DNA from: Nostoc paludosum FACHB-159 | GTDB taxonomy: Bacteria; Cyanobacteriota; Cyanobacteriia; Cyanobacteriales; Nostocaceae | Assembly (NCBI RefSeq): GCF_014698835.1 | Contig: NZ_JACJTU010000003.1 | Location: 124,001 to 188,000, forward strand | DNA: 64,000 bases | Direction of reading: 5' to 3' | Shown: positions 8,773 through 17,631 of the stretch, one piece after another | Position numbering within the stretch: the stretch's first letter is position 1 | Layout of the letters: the number at the start of each line of letters is the position of its first letter | Made by a program: the position numbers and the translations under genes | The notes under the pieces: model-generated | Databases searched by the model: none | Seen by the model: the letters and a program-made list of their open reading frames with translations, nothing else | What the model was told of the DNA's origin: nothing

Positions 8773-9548
8773 TCCAACATTTCTGGGTCAATTCCTAAAG
8801 CATTGAGTTGTTCCACAGAAAGATTACGCAATTTCTCTGTAATTAATAGCCGCTTTTGTCGCTCAACTTCAGCACGTTCTTCACCTGTTAAGAGTAAATT
8901 TCCTTGTGCATCCCACCACCGCAACCAAGGTAACTCTGCATTCTGATACAAACCCTGCCAAATTCCCAACTCTACCCCTAAAGGAGCGATCGGGTAATGT
9001 CCTCTTTCATTGGGTTTCATCAGTTGATAGGTAAAATCGATGAGGTGATATACCTCAACCTGGGCTTTTGCTACTTCATAAATTCCATAATAAGGCACTC
9101 GAATTGCCTGTTCATAAACCCAAAATTTGCCAACATTTCCACCTTCTGCTTGTGATGGCGGCGTTTTATCTCGTTCTTCTGAACCATCTCCAGAGACAAA
9201 TTCCAAGACAATTAAAGGTGCAACGTACTCCTTCCACAGCACATAAGAACGTCGCATTTTACCATCGAGAGTAGGCGGTACATTCGGTACATAAAACCAA
9301 TCTGGTGCCTCGGCACCCTTTTCAGGAGGATCTGTTAATCGCCAGTAAATACCAGAATCTTGTCCAATACAATATTGTCCATCAGGATGGCGTTGTTCTA
9401 GAACAGGTTTAATTGAATCTGTAATTAAAATACTTTGTGGATGCTCCTAAAGATTTTTGCCTCCGGCACGCTTCGCGAACACGAATGTACCATCTGAATC
9501 TGGTAACTGGATATGGCCAGGTAAAGTTAATGCCGATAAAGAAGTCAT
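8769..9548 (-). pseudogene. Uma2 family gene with premature stop
   Basis: Reading from an ATG at 9548, 33 codons (MTSLSALTLPGHIQLPDSDG...) are ended by a TAG at 9447-9449; the same frame then continues as EHPQSILITDSIKPVLEQRHPDG... through APDWFYVPNVPPTLDG and VLEFVSGDGSEERD to the TAA at 8769. Just before the stop the frame carries seven extra residues, FAKRAGG, encoded by a 21-bp GC-rich repeat scrap (about 9459-9479). The insert is in frame; the stop looks like a CAG to TAG change in what should read KNFQEHPQ. Downstream parts (162 residues from 9257) stay open. Translation could restart, but the N-terminal part of the fold would be missing. Confidence 0.8.
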
Positions 9549-9706
9549 AGGCTTTAACCAAGTGTTGATCTGAACTATTATTGTAGATTGCTATTTTTTA
9601 CAGATGCAAGAGTAAGCAGCAACCTCTGAATAATCTTCTTCAGAGATCGCATTTTTGGCAAAGCATCCCGAAAGTAAATCTTGTTAACTTTTCTCTCGTG
9701 ATAAAT

Positions 9707-9850
9707 CAATACGGTTCAGTTAAGGACAGGACTTAGCCAAAATTAAGAAATAACGAACCGCAAAGGGCGCAAAGAACACGAAGGAATAAGAGCAAGAGAG
9801 AGTTTTTGCACAAGTCCTGAAAGGTTTTTGGCGCTAACTGAACTGTATTG
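9707..9850. mobile_element. MITE-like element with 16-bp TIRs and 10-bp target duplication
   Basis: The ends CAATACGGTTCAGTTA (9707-9722) and TAACTGAACTGTATTG (9835-9850) are inverted repeats with one mismatch. The element is flanked by direct repeats CGTGATAAAT (9697-9706 and 9851-9860), as left by transposition. At 144 bp it encodes nothing; the interior has the CGCAAAGGGCGCAAAG motif common in Nostoc intergenic repeats. It needs a transposase in trans. It sits just past the stop codon of the TPR gene. Confidence 0.85.
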
Positions 9851-9867
9851 CGTGATAAATTTGATTT

Positions 9868-10536
9868 TCAAGAAATACTAGGATCGTCTGTTTTTTTGAT
9901 TTCTTCCAAGATTTTTTGAACTTGATTAACTTTTTCTTTTCTATTCTGTTCTTTGAAGATATTTAAAGCTTTTTCTAAATAAGATATTGCCTCATCTTGT
10001 TTGTTTGTTTGCCACATTGCTAAAGCAAAATTAGTCATTGCTTCGGCATAATTAGGATTAATTTCTAAGGCTTTCTGATATTCAGTAATAGCTTCTTGCC
10101 AGCGGTTTTCGCTAGCATAGACCATACCGATCGCATTGTAAGCTAGAGCATATTTTGACTGGAGGCGAATGGCTTCTCTGTAGGCGCTAATTGCTTCCTC
10201 TGATTTCTTTTGCCGAAAAAGTACGTTTCCCAGTTGAAAGTGTCCAAAGGCATCTTTAGGGAATTGTTTAATTAATTTGCGTAAATTTTCCTCTGCACCT
10301 TTCATGTCTCCTTGATTGTACAAAGCATTGGCTTGTTGGAGAATCTGCGATCGCTCTGATGGCCCTTGGTCTGAAAATTGCGCTAGTTTCTCTACTTGTC
10401 TTTGAGTATACTGTTGAGGCGAATGTAAAGAAACTGCTAACACCGATGGTGATAGACCAATGGCAGCGATCGTACTCAGTGCTATGCAGCTAAAAGGTTG
10501 AACAAATGCTGATTTCAGTTTGCTGTTCAGTTTCAT
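9868..10536 (-). CDS. Exported tetratricopeptide-repeat protein
   Basis: A 222-residue protein with an N-terminal signal-like segment (KLKSAFVQPFSCIALSTIAAIGLSPSVLA, residues about 6-35) followed by at least three TPR units around AEENLRKLIKQFPKDAFGHFQLGNVLFRQKKSEEAISAYREAIRLQ, YALAYNAIGMVYASENRWQEAITEYQKALEINP and YAEAMTNFALAMWQTNKQDEAISYLEKALNIF. TPRs mediate protein-protein contacts, probably in the periplasm here. No partner can be named. It lies upstream-facing next to acs but with an 87-base gap holding a hairpin. Confidence 0.85.
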   Translation of the reverse strand: MKLNSKLKSAFVQPFSCIALSTIAAIGLSPSVLAVSLHSPQQYTQRQVEKLAQFSDQGPSERSQILQQANALYNQGDMKGAEENLRKLIKQFPKDAFGHFQLGNVLFRQKKSEEAISAYREAIRLQSKYALAYNAIGMVYASENRWQEAITEYQKALEINPNYAEAMTNFALAMWQTNKQDEAISYLEKALNIFKEQNRKEKVNQVQKILEEIKKTDDPSIS

Positions 10537-10571
10537 CGCCCTGAATGCCTCAATAGTGTTCTAATACTTAT

Positions 10572-10615
10572 GATAAATTGCGGGTGCGTTACGGTGTAAC
10601 GCCCCACGATTTATC
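10572..10615 (-). terminator. Hairpin after acs
   Basis: A near-perfect stem-loop (GATAAAT...ATTTATC with an inner GCGTTAC/GTAACGC) lies 8 bases beyond the acs stop codon. There is no clear T-run, so intrinsic termination is likely but not certain. Confidence 0.55.
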
Positions 10616-10623
10616 TAAAATTG

Positions 10624-12597
10624 CTACGCCCCTTCCCGCAGTTTATCCAACACGCTTCTATCTTCTAAGGTTGAAGTATCTCCAGATACTTCTTGCCCAG
10701 CAGCCAAATTTCGCAATAATCGCCGCATGATCTTACCAGATCGCGTTTTCGGTAAAGCGTCGGTAAAGCGAATTTCTCCGGGACGGGCGATGGCACCGAT
10801 TTCTTTGACGACGTGTTGCTTGAGTTCTTTACTCAATTCTTCACTGCCTTGATAAGTGCCTTCTAATGTCACAAAAGCAACTACTTCTTCACCTTTGAGT
10901 TCATCTGGCTTACCCACTACCGCTGCTTCTGCAACTGCTGGATGGGAAACTAAGGCTGATTCTACTTCCATTGTACCGAGTCGGTGGCCTGATACATTGA
11001 GTACGTCATCGACCCGACCCATTACCCAAAAATAACCATCTTCATCGCATCTAGCGCCATCACCCGCAAAATAAGTATAGTTACCATCTTTGGGGGGGAT
11101 GTGTTCCCAATAGGTGCGGCGGAAGCGTTCCGGATCGCCGTAGACTGTCCGCATCATTCCCGGCCAGGGATGGCGGACTGCTAGATAACCGCCTTCGTTG
11201 TTGGGTACGGTGTTTCCTTCCAAATCCACGACATCTGCGATAATTCCAGGGAAGGGAAGAGTTGCGGAACCTGGTTTCGTGGGAATTGCCCCTGGTAGCG
11301 GGGTAATCATGATACCGCCAGTTTCAGTTTGCCACCAAGTATCGACAATTGGACAGCGATCGCCACCAATTACTTTGTGATACCACATCCAAGCTTCTGG
11401 GTTAATAGGTTCGCCGACGGTTCCCAGCAATCGTAAGGAAGACAAGTTTCGCGCGTTGGGATGTTGTTCACCCATCTTTATAAATGCCCGAATTGCCGTA
11501 GGTGCAGTATAAAAAATATTGACGCCGTATTTTTCAATTACATCCCAGAAACACCCAGGATTAGAAGCACGGGGCGCACCTTCATACATCACCGTGGTTG
11601 CACCGTTAGAAAGCGGCCCATAGACAATGTAGCTGTGTCCAGTAATCCAACCCACATCTGCGGTACACCAATATACATCTGTGTCTTGCAGGTCAAAGAT
11701 CCACTTGGTGGTCATGTGGGTATACAAATTATAGCCAGCAGTTGTATGCACCACACCCTTTGGTTTGCCTGTACTGCCGGAAGTGTAGAGGACAAACAGC
11801 ATATCTTCGCTGTCCATTGGTTCGGCGGGACAATCAGCGGATGCATCTTTTTGTAGATCGTGCCACCAATGGTCGCGTTCCCCCAACTGCATATAAGTTT
11901 CTTGTCCAGTGCGCTTGACAACCAGGACATTTTCTACACTGGGAACAGCGCCATCAGCTAAGGCTTTATCTACCTGTTCCTTCAGGGGAACGATCGCATC
12001 TTTGCGCCAACCACCATCTGCTGTAATTACCAACTTGGCTTTGGCATCAATTAAGCGATCGCGCAAAGCTTCGGCACTAAAACCACCAAATACCACACTG
12101 TGAGGTGCGCCAATTCTCGCACAGGCTAACATGGCAATGGCAGCTTCGGGAATCATCGGCATATAAATACCAACGCGATCGCCTTTTTGTATGCCTAGTT
12201 GCTTCAACACATTGGCAAACTGGCAGACTTCCCGATGTAGTTGGGCGTAGGTGAGGGTACGCGAGTCTCCTGGTTCTCCTTCCCAAATCAATGCAGCTTT
12301 ATTTTTGCGCCAAGTAGTGAGGTGTCTGTCAAGGCAGTTGTAAGAAATATTCATCTTACCGCCAACGAACCACTTAGCAAAAGGCGGTTGCCAATCTAGT
12401 ACTGTATCCCATTTTTGGAACCAAGCTAATTCTGTAGTCGCCAAATCTGCCCAAAATTGCTGCGGATCGGCTTTAGCTTTGTCGTAGAGGCGCTGATAGT
12501 CTTCTAAGCTTTTGATATGGGCGTTTTGTGAGAATTCCGAACTAGGATGGAAAAGGCGATTCTCTTGTAGGATCGATTCTATGGTTGGTTGAGACAT
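10624..12597 (-). CDS. acs: Acetyl-CoA synthetase
   Basis: A 657-residue AMP-forming acetate-CoA ligase that converts acetate, ATP and CoA to acetyl-CoA in the cytoplasm. The adenylate-forming core is clear: the phosphate loop [15 protein letters not shown] (about 266-280), the WWQTETGG motif (about 415-422), the hinge [20 protein letters not shown] (about 528-547) and the C-terminal [14 protein letters not shown], whose lysine is the acylation-regulated catalytic residue in this family. Length matches bacterial Acs (about 650). The ATG at 12597 is preceded by a HIP1-bearing gap. Confidence 0.97.
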   Translation of the reverse strand: MSQPTIESILQENRLFHPSSEFSQNAHIKSLEDYQRLYDKAKADPQQFWADLATTELAWFQKWDTVLDWQPPFAKWFVGGKMNISYNCLDRHLTTWRKNKAALIWEGEPGDSRTLTYAQLHREVCQFANVLKQLGIQKGDRVGIYMPMIPEAAIAMLACARIGAPHSVVFGGFSAEALRDRLIDAKAKLVITADGGWRKDAIVPLKEQVDKALADGAVPSVENVLVVKRTGQETYMQLGERDHWWHDLQKDASADCPAEPMDSEDMLFVLYTSGSTGKPKGVVHTTAGYNLYTHMTTKWIFDLQDTDVYWCTADVGWITGHSYIVYGPLSNGATTVMYEGAPRASNPGCFWDVIEKYGVNIFYTAPTAIRAFIKMGEQHPNARNLSSLRLLGTVGEPINPEAWMWYHKVIGGDRCPIVDTWWQTETGGIMITPLPGAIPTKPGSATLPFPGIIADVVDLEGNTVPNNEGGYLAVRHPWPGMMRTVYGDPERFRRTYWEHIPPKDGNYTYFAGDGARCDEDGYFWVMGRVDDVLNVSGHRLGTMEVESALVSHPAVAEAAVVGKPDELKGEEVVAFVTLEGTYQGSEELSKELKQHVVKEIGAIARPGEIRFTDALPKTRSGKIMRRLLRNLAAGQEVSGDTSTLEDRSVLDKLREGA

Positions 12598-12721
12598 AGT
12601 TTATAAGCGCGATCGCTATTGTTACTAAAAACTATTCTTAGCCCAGTTACGCTGTACTGTGTTTAGATTTTCATTAAGCTGGGTGGAAATTGCCCAGTCA
12701 TCTCCCGATTGGTGAATTTCG

Positions 12722-12832
12722 GGCGTTGCTGATTGAAAATATGAATTTGTCTCACGCAAAGTCGCAAAGGCGCAAAGGTACAAAGAAAAGGAAAGGTAAT
12801 TTTGGCATTTCATATTCTGATTCAGCAACGCC
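12722..12832. mobile_element. MITE-like element with 24-bp TIRs and 8-bp target duplication
   Basis: The first 24 bases (from GGCGTTGCTGA at 12722) and the last 24 (ending TCAGCAACGCC at 12832) are inverted repeats with 21 of 24 matches. Direct repeats GAATTTCG flank it at 12714-12721 and 12833-12840. The 111-bp body holds a CGCAAAGTCGCAAAGGCGCAAAG-like core similar to that of the element at 9707, although the termini differ. Confidence 0.85.
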
Positions 12833-12899
12833 GAATTTCGACTACGCGGTAATCGAGCGAAGTCGAACCACATCTCCCTCACTCCCTTTTCCAAAAACT

Positions 12900-13547
12900 A
12901 TGCCACTTATTCTCGAAGCCAGTAGTTTATCTCTCAACGATGTTCATCGCTTTCTCAAACTCGAAAAGCTTCTCAATGGTTTATTTACAAACTTCTTAAA
13001 TCTAGAACCACTCTCTGAGTTTGAACAGCAGGATTTATTGCGAATCAGAAATGACTTTGATCGTTACTTAAGCGCAGGTAAAATTTCTGAAGGGTTAGTT
13101 AAATTTTTGACTATTGCGCCATTAATGCGGTTAGCAGGATTTTATGATGTGCCGATTCGGTTGACAATGGAAGATAGCGTGGCGATCGCTGTCGAAGATG
13201 AAGACAAAAGAATTACCGGACGCATGGATATTTTAGCACTCAATAATCCTCAAACTAATGCTGCATCAACTTTTTGGATTTTAGTAATTGAAACGAAAAA
13301 TAGTGCGATCGAAGTGGGTGAGGGTTTACCTCAATTACTCACTTATGCTTTTAAAAGCTTAGAACAACAATCATCTGTTTGGGGTTTGGTAACTAACGGG
13401 CTGCGTTATCAATTTGTTTATTTAAGACACCAACAACAGCCAACTTATCAATTAATGCCATTATTAAGTCTCAATCAATCTCCCGATGCAATTGAGTTAT
13501 TACAAGTTCTTAAAAGCATCTGCAAGTTAGTCAATTTTCAGGAATAA
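12900..13547 (+). CDS. PD-(D/E)XK nuclease-like protein (type I restriction R-subunit N-terminus type)
   Basis: A 215-residue protein from the ATG at 12900; upstream in-frame codons come from a MITE and repeat DNA and are not counted. It shows a nuclease core: a conserved aspartate in KRITGRMDILALN (about 103) and ExK in WILVIETKNSAIEVGEGLPQLLTYA (about 124-148), with the Q of the QxxxY-like motif following. This arrangement is known from HsdR N-terminal domains and stand-alone cyanobacterial relatives. No methylase or specificity subunit is near, so a full restriction system is not supported. It lies 27 bases upstream of a Uma2 gene and may be co-transcribed. Confidence 0.75.
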   Translation: MPLILEASSLSLNDVHRFLKLEKLLNGLFTNFLNLEPLSEFEQQDLLRIRNDFDRYLSAGKISEGLVKFLTIAPLMRLAGFYDVPIRLTMEDSVAIAVEDEDKRITGRMDILALNNPQTNAASTFWILVIETKNSAIEVGEGLPQLLTYAFKSLEQQSSVWGLVTNGLRYQFVYLRHQQQPTYQLMPLLSLNQSPDAIELLQVLKSICKLVNFQE

Positions 13548-13574
13548 TGAATGTAAATTGCGGGGCGATCGCTT

Positions 13575-14324
13575 ATGTCTGAACCTGCTACTTTAGAATT
13601 TATCTCTGATAATACCTCAGAAGATGAAGTTATTTTTCCTCCTGGCGATATACTGAGTGACGAACCACCCTTGGAAAGTGACCTACACCGAGACCAAATC
13701 GATTTGCTGATTCGCCTACTGAAATCGTGGTGGCGAGAAAGACAAGATTTTTATGCTTCTGGAAATTTGACAATTTATTACAGTCCCAACCAGAAAAAAT
13801 CAGAATACTTCCGAGGCCCAGACTTTTTTGTAGTTTTGGGAACCGAGAAAAAAGACCGTAAAAGTTGGGTAGTTTGGCAAGAAGACGGCAAATATCCAAA
13901 TGTAATTGTGGAGATTTTGTCGAATTCAACAGCAGCAGTTGATAAAGGCTTTAAAAAAGAAGTTTACCAAGATACTTTCCGCACACCCGATTATTTCTTG
14001 TTTGACCCCATAACAATGGAATTACAAGGATTTCATCTTGTAGATGGTAAGTATCAAAATATTCAATCCACTACTGATGGACGTTTATGGAGTCAGCAGT
14101 TAGAACTTTATTTGGGAGTTTATGAAGGTAAATTAAGATTCTTTACTGCCGAAAATCAATTGATACCATCATCAGAAGAACTAGCCCAACAGGAAAGTTT
14201 ACGCGCCCAACAGGAAAGTTTACGCGCCCAACAAGCAGAAGAACGCGCCCAACAAGCAGAACAAGAAATTGCTAGGCTGCGTGAACTTTTGCGTACACAG
14301 GGGATTAACCCTGAGAATATTTGA
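13575..14324 (+). CDS. Uma2 family protein with C-terminal coiled coil
   Basis: A 249-residue Uma2/DUF820 protein with FRGPDFFVVLG (acidic motif, about 76-86), WVVWQEDGKYPNVIVEILSNSTAAVDKGFKKEVY and YFLFDPITMELQGF. The C-terminus is a charged coiled coil containing an exact tandem duplication of a seven-residue unit (AQQESLR) followed by related units, ending LLRTQGINPENI, a tail typical of this Uma2 subgroup. ATG at 13575. The function of the family remains unclear; a nuclease role is inferred from fold. Confidence 0.88.
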   Translation: MSEPATLEFISDNTSEDEVIFPPGDILSDEPPLESDLHRDQIDLLIRLLKSWWRERQDFYASGNLTIYYSPNQKKSEYFRGPDFFVVLGTEKKDRKSWVVWQEDGKYPNVIVEILSNSTAAVDKGFKKEVYQDTFRTPDYFLFDPITMELQGFHLVDGKYQNIQSTTDGRLWSQQLELYLGVYEGKLRFFTAENQLIPSSEELAQQESLRAQQESLRAQQAEERAQQAEQEIARLRELLRTQGINPENI

Positions 14325-14511
14325 TGAGATGGGCAAATTTACATAGACACTTTACAGGTAAAATTGGAGAAGAATACAAACTTCAGAATTCACAATTGAG
14401 AATTCAGAATCAATTTATTCATACCCCAGGCACACAGAATGAAATCCGGACTCCTGACTCCTGAATTCTTTCTTATTAAAAAAGCGTTAGTATCTGAAAG
14501 TAGGGCCTCGT

Positions 14512-15204
14512 TTGCAAGCAAAAGAGATTAAGGATAAATTGAAATCCCTCATCGAGCAAGCTTCCTCGATAGATCCTAATCTAGCGAGAAGATTAGATGA
14601 AATCAACCGTTGGGTAAAAAATATTAAACCGGGTTCCCTGACGGCTAAACCTTTTGTCCTTGCTTTTCTCTTAGAAGTAATTACGGATTCGACAATTTGG
14701 TTAATAATAAAATCCTCACCTTCACAAGAAGAACAAAAAGCCAAATTTGAGGAAATGACACCCATTGAAAGATATTGGTATGGTTACCTTTTTCCCAAAT
14801 GGATTAATGCAAATGATTCCAAGTTTTATATTTGGAAACAAAAATTAATGGCAGGTGAGTTTAATCAGGGTGATGATGATATTATTAGAAATATAGCCCA
14901 AGATGTTGTTCAGCGAGAAGGTAGTTTTTGGCAGCGTTATATTGCCGACCTATCAATGGCAACGGATTTAATTGTTAGTAGTCGTAACAATCAACCACTC
15001 TGCATTCAAGTTACCAGTGTCAGTGAAGAACTCAATCAACAAAAGTACCAAGCTTGGCAAAATACACTGCGATCGTGGGAAATAGAGAGAGGATTGTTCC
15101 TAAGTTACAATCCCAAGGATACTAATTTTGTTAACCAGTTAGTCAACGTGGCACTGTATAACAGTGATTACCTCTCTGGTGGGAAATATTTAAAATTTTC
15201 CTGA
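14512..15204 (+). CDS. Unknown protein, possible degenerate nuclease fold
   Basis: A 230-residue protein I do not recognise. The only in-frame start near the 5' end is a TTG at 14512. The C-terminal half contains IADLSMATDLIVSSRNNQPLCIQVTSVSEELNQQKYQAW, which resembles the D...(E/Q)x(K) spacing of PD-(D/E)XK proteins but has QVT in place of ExK, so catalysis is doubtful. The N-terminus is helical (KEIKDKLKSLIEQASSIDPNLARRLDEIN). It is followed after 12 bases by another unknown gene, and follows two nuclease-like genes. Confidence 0.6.
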   Translation: MQAKEIKDKLKSLIEQASSIDPNLARRLDEINRWVKNIKPGSLTAKPFVLAFLLEVITDSTIWLIIKSSPSQEEQKAKFEEMTPIERYWYGYLFPKWINANDSKFYIWKQKLMAGEFNQGDDDIIRNIAQDVVQREGSFWQRYIADLSMATDLIVSSRNNQPLCIQVTSVSEELNQQKYQAWQNTLRSWEIERGLFLSYNPKDTNFVNQLVNVALYNSDYLSGGKYLKFS

Positions 15205-15216
15205 TTATTTCTGGAT

Positions 15217-15711
15217 TTGGATGTACAAGATTTGTATTCTAGCCTACATACTTACCTGCTCATTACAGCTTTTATGGCTCACAAAAGAGAAACTCACACC
15301 TGCAACAATGTTAATTTTGCCGAAGCTTTAGCAACAGCTAGACAAATGCAGCAGAACTGGTTAACTTACGGCGTTGATTTTGTGAATTTTTATGTTGAAG
15401 ATGTAAATGGAGACTGGTTAGAAACCTGGGGAAATGATGAAATCTTAGGGAATTCTCGATTAGATGCTATTAAAGAATTTTTGGTAAGTGATGATAATGT
15501 AGCTGTAAAAGTTAGAGAGTATTTAGGAGAGCGATCGCTGTTCGATTTTGCAGTAAGTTTAGAAGAATATTGGAGAAGTCCTGAAGTAGACGACAGGTTA
15601 ATTGCTGTGACAAATCTATTAGCTGGTGGTGAAAATATTGTTGATACAGATGATATTAGCTTAGTAGATTTAGCAAATAGTCTGTTGGTGAAGTTGGCAG
15701 ATATTTTATAA
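15217..15711 (+). CDS. Unknown acidic protein, partner of preceding gene
   Basis: A 164-residue acidic protein starting at TTG 15217; an ATG at 15274 (MAHKRETHTC) is an alternative. No family is recognised. It is predicted largely helical, with FVNFYVEDVNGDWLETWGNDEILGN and a leucine-rich acidic tail. It starts 12 bases after the preceding unknown ORF, so the two are probably translated together. An immunity or accessory role would be speculation. Confidence 0.55.
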   Translation: MDVQDLYSSLHTYLLITAFMAHKRETHTCNNVNFAEALATARQMQQNWLTYGVDFVNFYVEDVNGDWLETWGNDEILGNSRLDAIKEFLVSDDNVAVKVREYLGERSLFDFAVSLEEYWRSPEVDDRLIAVTNLLAGGENIVDTDDISLVDLANSLLVKLADIL

Positions 15712-15755
15712 AATTTTGAATCACTCCAGATTTTAGCCTAATTGAATACAACGTT

Positions 15756-15785
15756 TGTAGGGTAGTACAATTGTGCTGCCCTACA
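15756..15785 (+). terminator. Hairpin after the unknown gene pair
   Basis: TGTAGGGTAGTACA and TGTGCTGCCCTACA form a 14-pair stem (two G-U pairs) with a 2-base loop, 44 bases beyond the stop codon of the gene ending at 15711. No T-run follows. It belongs to the GTAGGGTAG-type dispersed hairpins. Confidence 0.45.
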
Positions 15786-15862
15786 CTTATCTCAACATTT
15801 AAGAAATTAAAATAAAAATTAAGCGATGAGCCTACGTGTGATCTTAGGAATTTTTATAGAGA

Positions 15863-16215
15863 CTACTGATGCACAATAATAGCTTCTCGATTTATTTCAA
15901 TATAGGAATGCTGCTTAAACAATTCAACTACAGATTGGAAGTTTCCTATAAATAGTGTTTCCATTCTGAGTTTTTAATATTGCCTGTCGTAATTAAAAGT
16001 AGTTTATAAGGTTGCTGAATTGTTAAAAAAGAGTTGACAAAATCCACATCTTTAGTAATTAAAATTCGATCTTCTGCAATTGATATGACATTAATCTCAT
16101 TATCTGGAGTGGCATTTTGGCTTGGTAAGTCTCTAGTGTGGATTGCATCGTAACCTGAAGCTTTTAGAAAACGAGCAAGACGAACAGGTAACTGAGCATC
16201 GACAAGAAATTTCAT
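15863..16215 (-). pseudogene. DUF5615 PIN-like toxin with 3' frameshift
   Basis: The toxin half of a DUF433/DUF5615 (VapBC-like) module. The open frame from ATG 16215 gives 89 residues (MKFLVDAQLPVRLARFL..., with the family motifs HTRDL, DNEI and ITKDVDFVNSF) and ends at 15946 as NIKNSEWKHYL. Shifting frame at about 15962-15966 restores a natural family ending, ETLFIGNFQSVVELFKQHSY..., running to a TAG at 15863-15865. A single lost T in TTGG would explain it (NSELETLF expected). The PIN-like acidic residues lie before the shift, so some activity may remain. It overlaps the antitoxin by 4 bases. Confidence 0.75.
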
Positions 16216-16448
16216 GAGGCAATCCGATGAATACTTTTGACTTGGCTGAGTCGAGCAGCAAACAACAAGACAGCGAAAATATCTTCAGATTCTAAGTCGT
16301 CATAATCTGCCAATATTTCCTCATTAGTCATACCAGAACTCAGCAGTTCTAAAATCAATTCAACTGGATAACGAAGTCCTCTAATACATGGTTTGCCGTG
16401 GCATATATCTGGATTATGAGTAATGCGTTGTAGAAGTGTGTTATCCAT
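16212..16448 (-). CDS. DUF433 antitoxin
   Basis: A 78-residue DUF433 protein, a helix-turn-helix antitoxin of the VapB-like class: LQRITHNPDICHGKPCIRGLRYPVELILELLSSGMTNEEILADYDDLESEDI carries the family's core G-K-P-x-I-x-G-x-R motif. Its TGA overlaps the toxin ATG (ATGA), the usual coupled arrangement in which the antitoxin is made first. It would bind and neutralise the toxin and repress the operon. The antitoxin reads intact although the toxin is frameshifted. Confidence 0.88.
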   Translation of the reverse strand: MDNTLLQRITHNPDICHGKPCIRGLRYPVELILELLSSGMTNEEILADYDDLESEDIFAVLLFAARLSQVKSIHRIAS

Positions 16449-16897
16449 AAAAAATATTCATGAATTATTACTTTACTGTGCCTGAGTTTTTCTCATAGGT
16501 TGGTTCTTTTGACGTAGTTGCTATTGTATATTTAAAAAATTATTTTTTCGAGAACGGCTTTAGGTTTACTTATAGAAAAACGAAAATTTCCAGCAAAAAT
16601 CTCCAAAGCATAAATAAAACTTAGATGTTATTTATAACTAATTATAGTTTACTTATTAAAGGATGAGTTTTTGTAAGCGATCGCCTTAAGACTTCCCAAA
16701 AACGAATATTAAAACTTTTGGTGTATTGACTTACACGGCAAATACCCCAGTAGTAGGGCAATCGCACCAACTCAACCCTCTTCAGAATGCACCAGAACCA
16801 CGTTAAGCTGGATCAAAGTGGCAATTTGCTGCGCTCTTGAATAAGAAAATCTCTGTTAGAGTCAAATTTTAACTTTTTCCTGCTTGAGAAACTTGGA
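16449..16897. other. Intergenic region upstream of terC-like gene
   Basis: These 449 bases are AT-rich up to about 16670, then include one GCGATCGC site (16678-16685) and a mixed segment (16730-16830). I looked for a yybP-ykoY manganese riboswitch, common before TerC-family genes, and did not recognise its conserved core. No ORF or RNA gene is seen. Confidence 0.4.
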
Positions 16898-17623
16898 ATG
16901 CTAGACCGAATTTTTGATTACCTCCACTTTCATTTCAGCGTTGAAGCCCCGATAGTCTTGCTGATACTAATATTTTTAGAGGCGGTGCTATCTGCTGACA
17001 ATGCGATCGCCCTCGCAGCCATCGCCCAAGGGCTAGAAGACAAAGAACTTGAGCGTAAAGCTTTGAACTTTGGTTTAGTAGTAGCCTACGTGCTGCGAAT
17101 CACCCTAATTCTAACCGCCACCTGGGTACAACAATTCTGGCAATTTGAATTATTGGGCGCTGCCTACTTGCTATGGCTGGTATTCCAACACTTTACCTCA
17201 GAAGAAGGCAACGACGATCATCATCACGGGCCGCGTTTTAATTCCTTATTGCAAGCCATCCCCGTGATTGCATTTACAGATTTGGCATTTTCCTTGGATA
17301 GTGTCACAACTGCGATCGCAGTTTCTCAAGAAAAATGGCTAGTGCTAACGGGTGCCACAATTGGTATTATCACACTGCGATTCATGGCGGGATTGTTTAT
17401 CCGTTGGCTAGACGAATATGAAAATCTAGAAGATGCAGGCTATATAACTGTTGCTTTTGTGGGTTTGCGACTCTTATTAAAAGTAGTGAACGATAGTTTA
17501 GTCCCACCAGAATGGCTAATGATTACAGCCATCTTCCTAATTTTAGGCTGGGGATTTTCCAAACGCGTTGGCGCCCCCGAATTACCCCAAGTAGAACCGG
17601 AAAAAACAGAAGTACCCAAGTAA
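16898..17623 (+). CDS. TerC family integral membrane protein
   Basis: A 241-residue protein with about seven membrane helices. The TerC signature is the pair of acidic motifs in helices: FLEAVLSADNAIALAAIAQGL (about 27-47) and the mirrored FTDLAFSLDSVTTAIAVS (about 131-148); a histidine/aspartate-rich loop (GNDDHHHGPRF) lies between. Family members are linked to metal (manganese) homeostasis or export and, in plants, to thylakoid biogenesis. It is followed by a shared hairpin repeat and the convergent ndk gene. Confidence 0.9.
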   Translation: MLDRIFDYLHFHFSVEAPIVLLILIFLEAVLSADNAIALAAIAQGLEDKELERKALNFGLVVAYVLRITLILTATWVQQFWQFELLGAAYLLWLVFQHFTSEEGNDDHHHGPRFNSLLQAIPVIAFTDLAFSLDSVTTAIAVSQEKWLVLTGATIGIITLRFMAGLFIRWLDEYENLEDAGYITVAFVGLRLLLKVVNDSLVPPEWLMITAIFLILGWGFSKRVGAPELPQVEPEKTEVPK

Positions 17624-17631
17624 GAAGAGGG

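Noticed and set aside
12690..12899. N-terminal extension of the nuclease-like gene by 70 codons
   Set aside because: The extension translates a MITE and other repeat DNA; the ATG at 12900 gives the expected domain start.
15863..16215. Programmed frameshifting in the DUF5615 toxin
   Set aside because: No slippery heptamer or following pseudoknot is evident at the shift; a one-base loss is simpler.
16449..16897. yybP-ykoY manganese riboswitch before the TerC-like gene
   Set aside because: Such riboswitches often precede TerC genes, but I could not find the conserved core loops in this leader.
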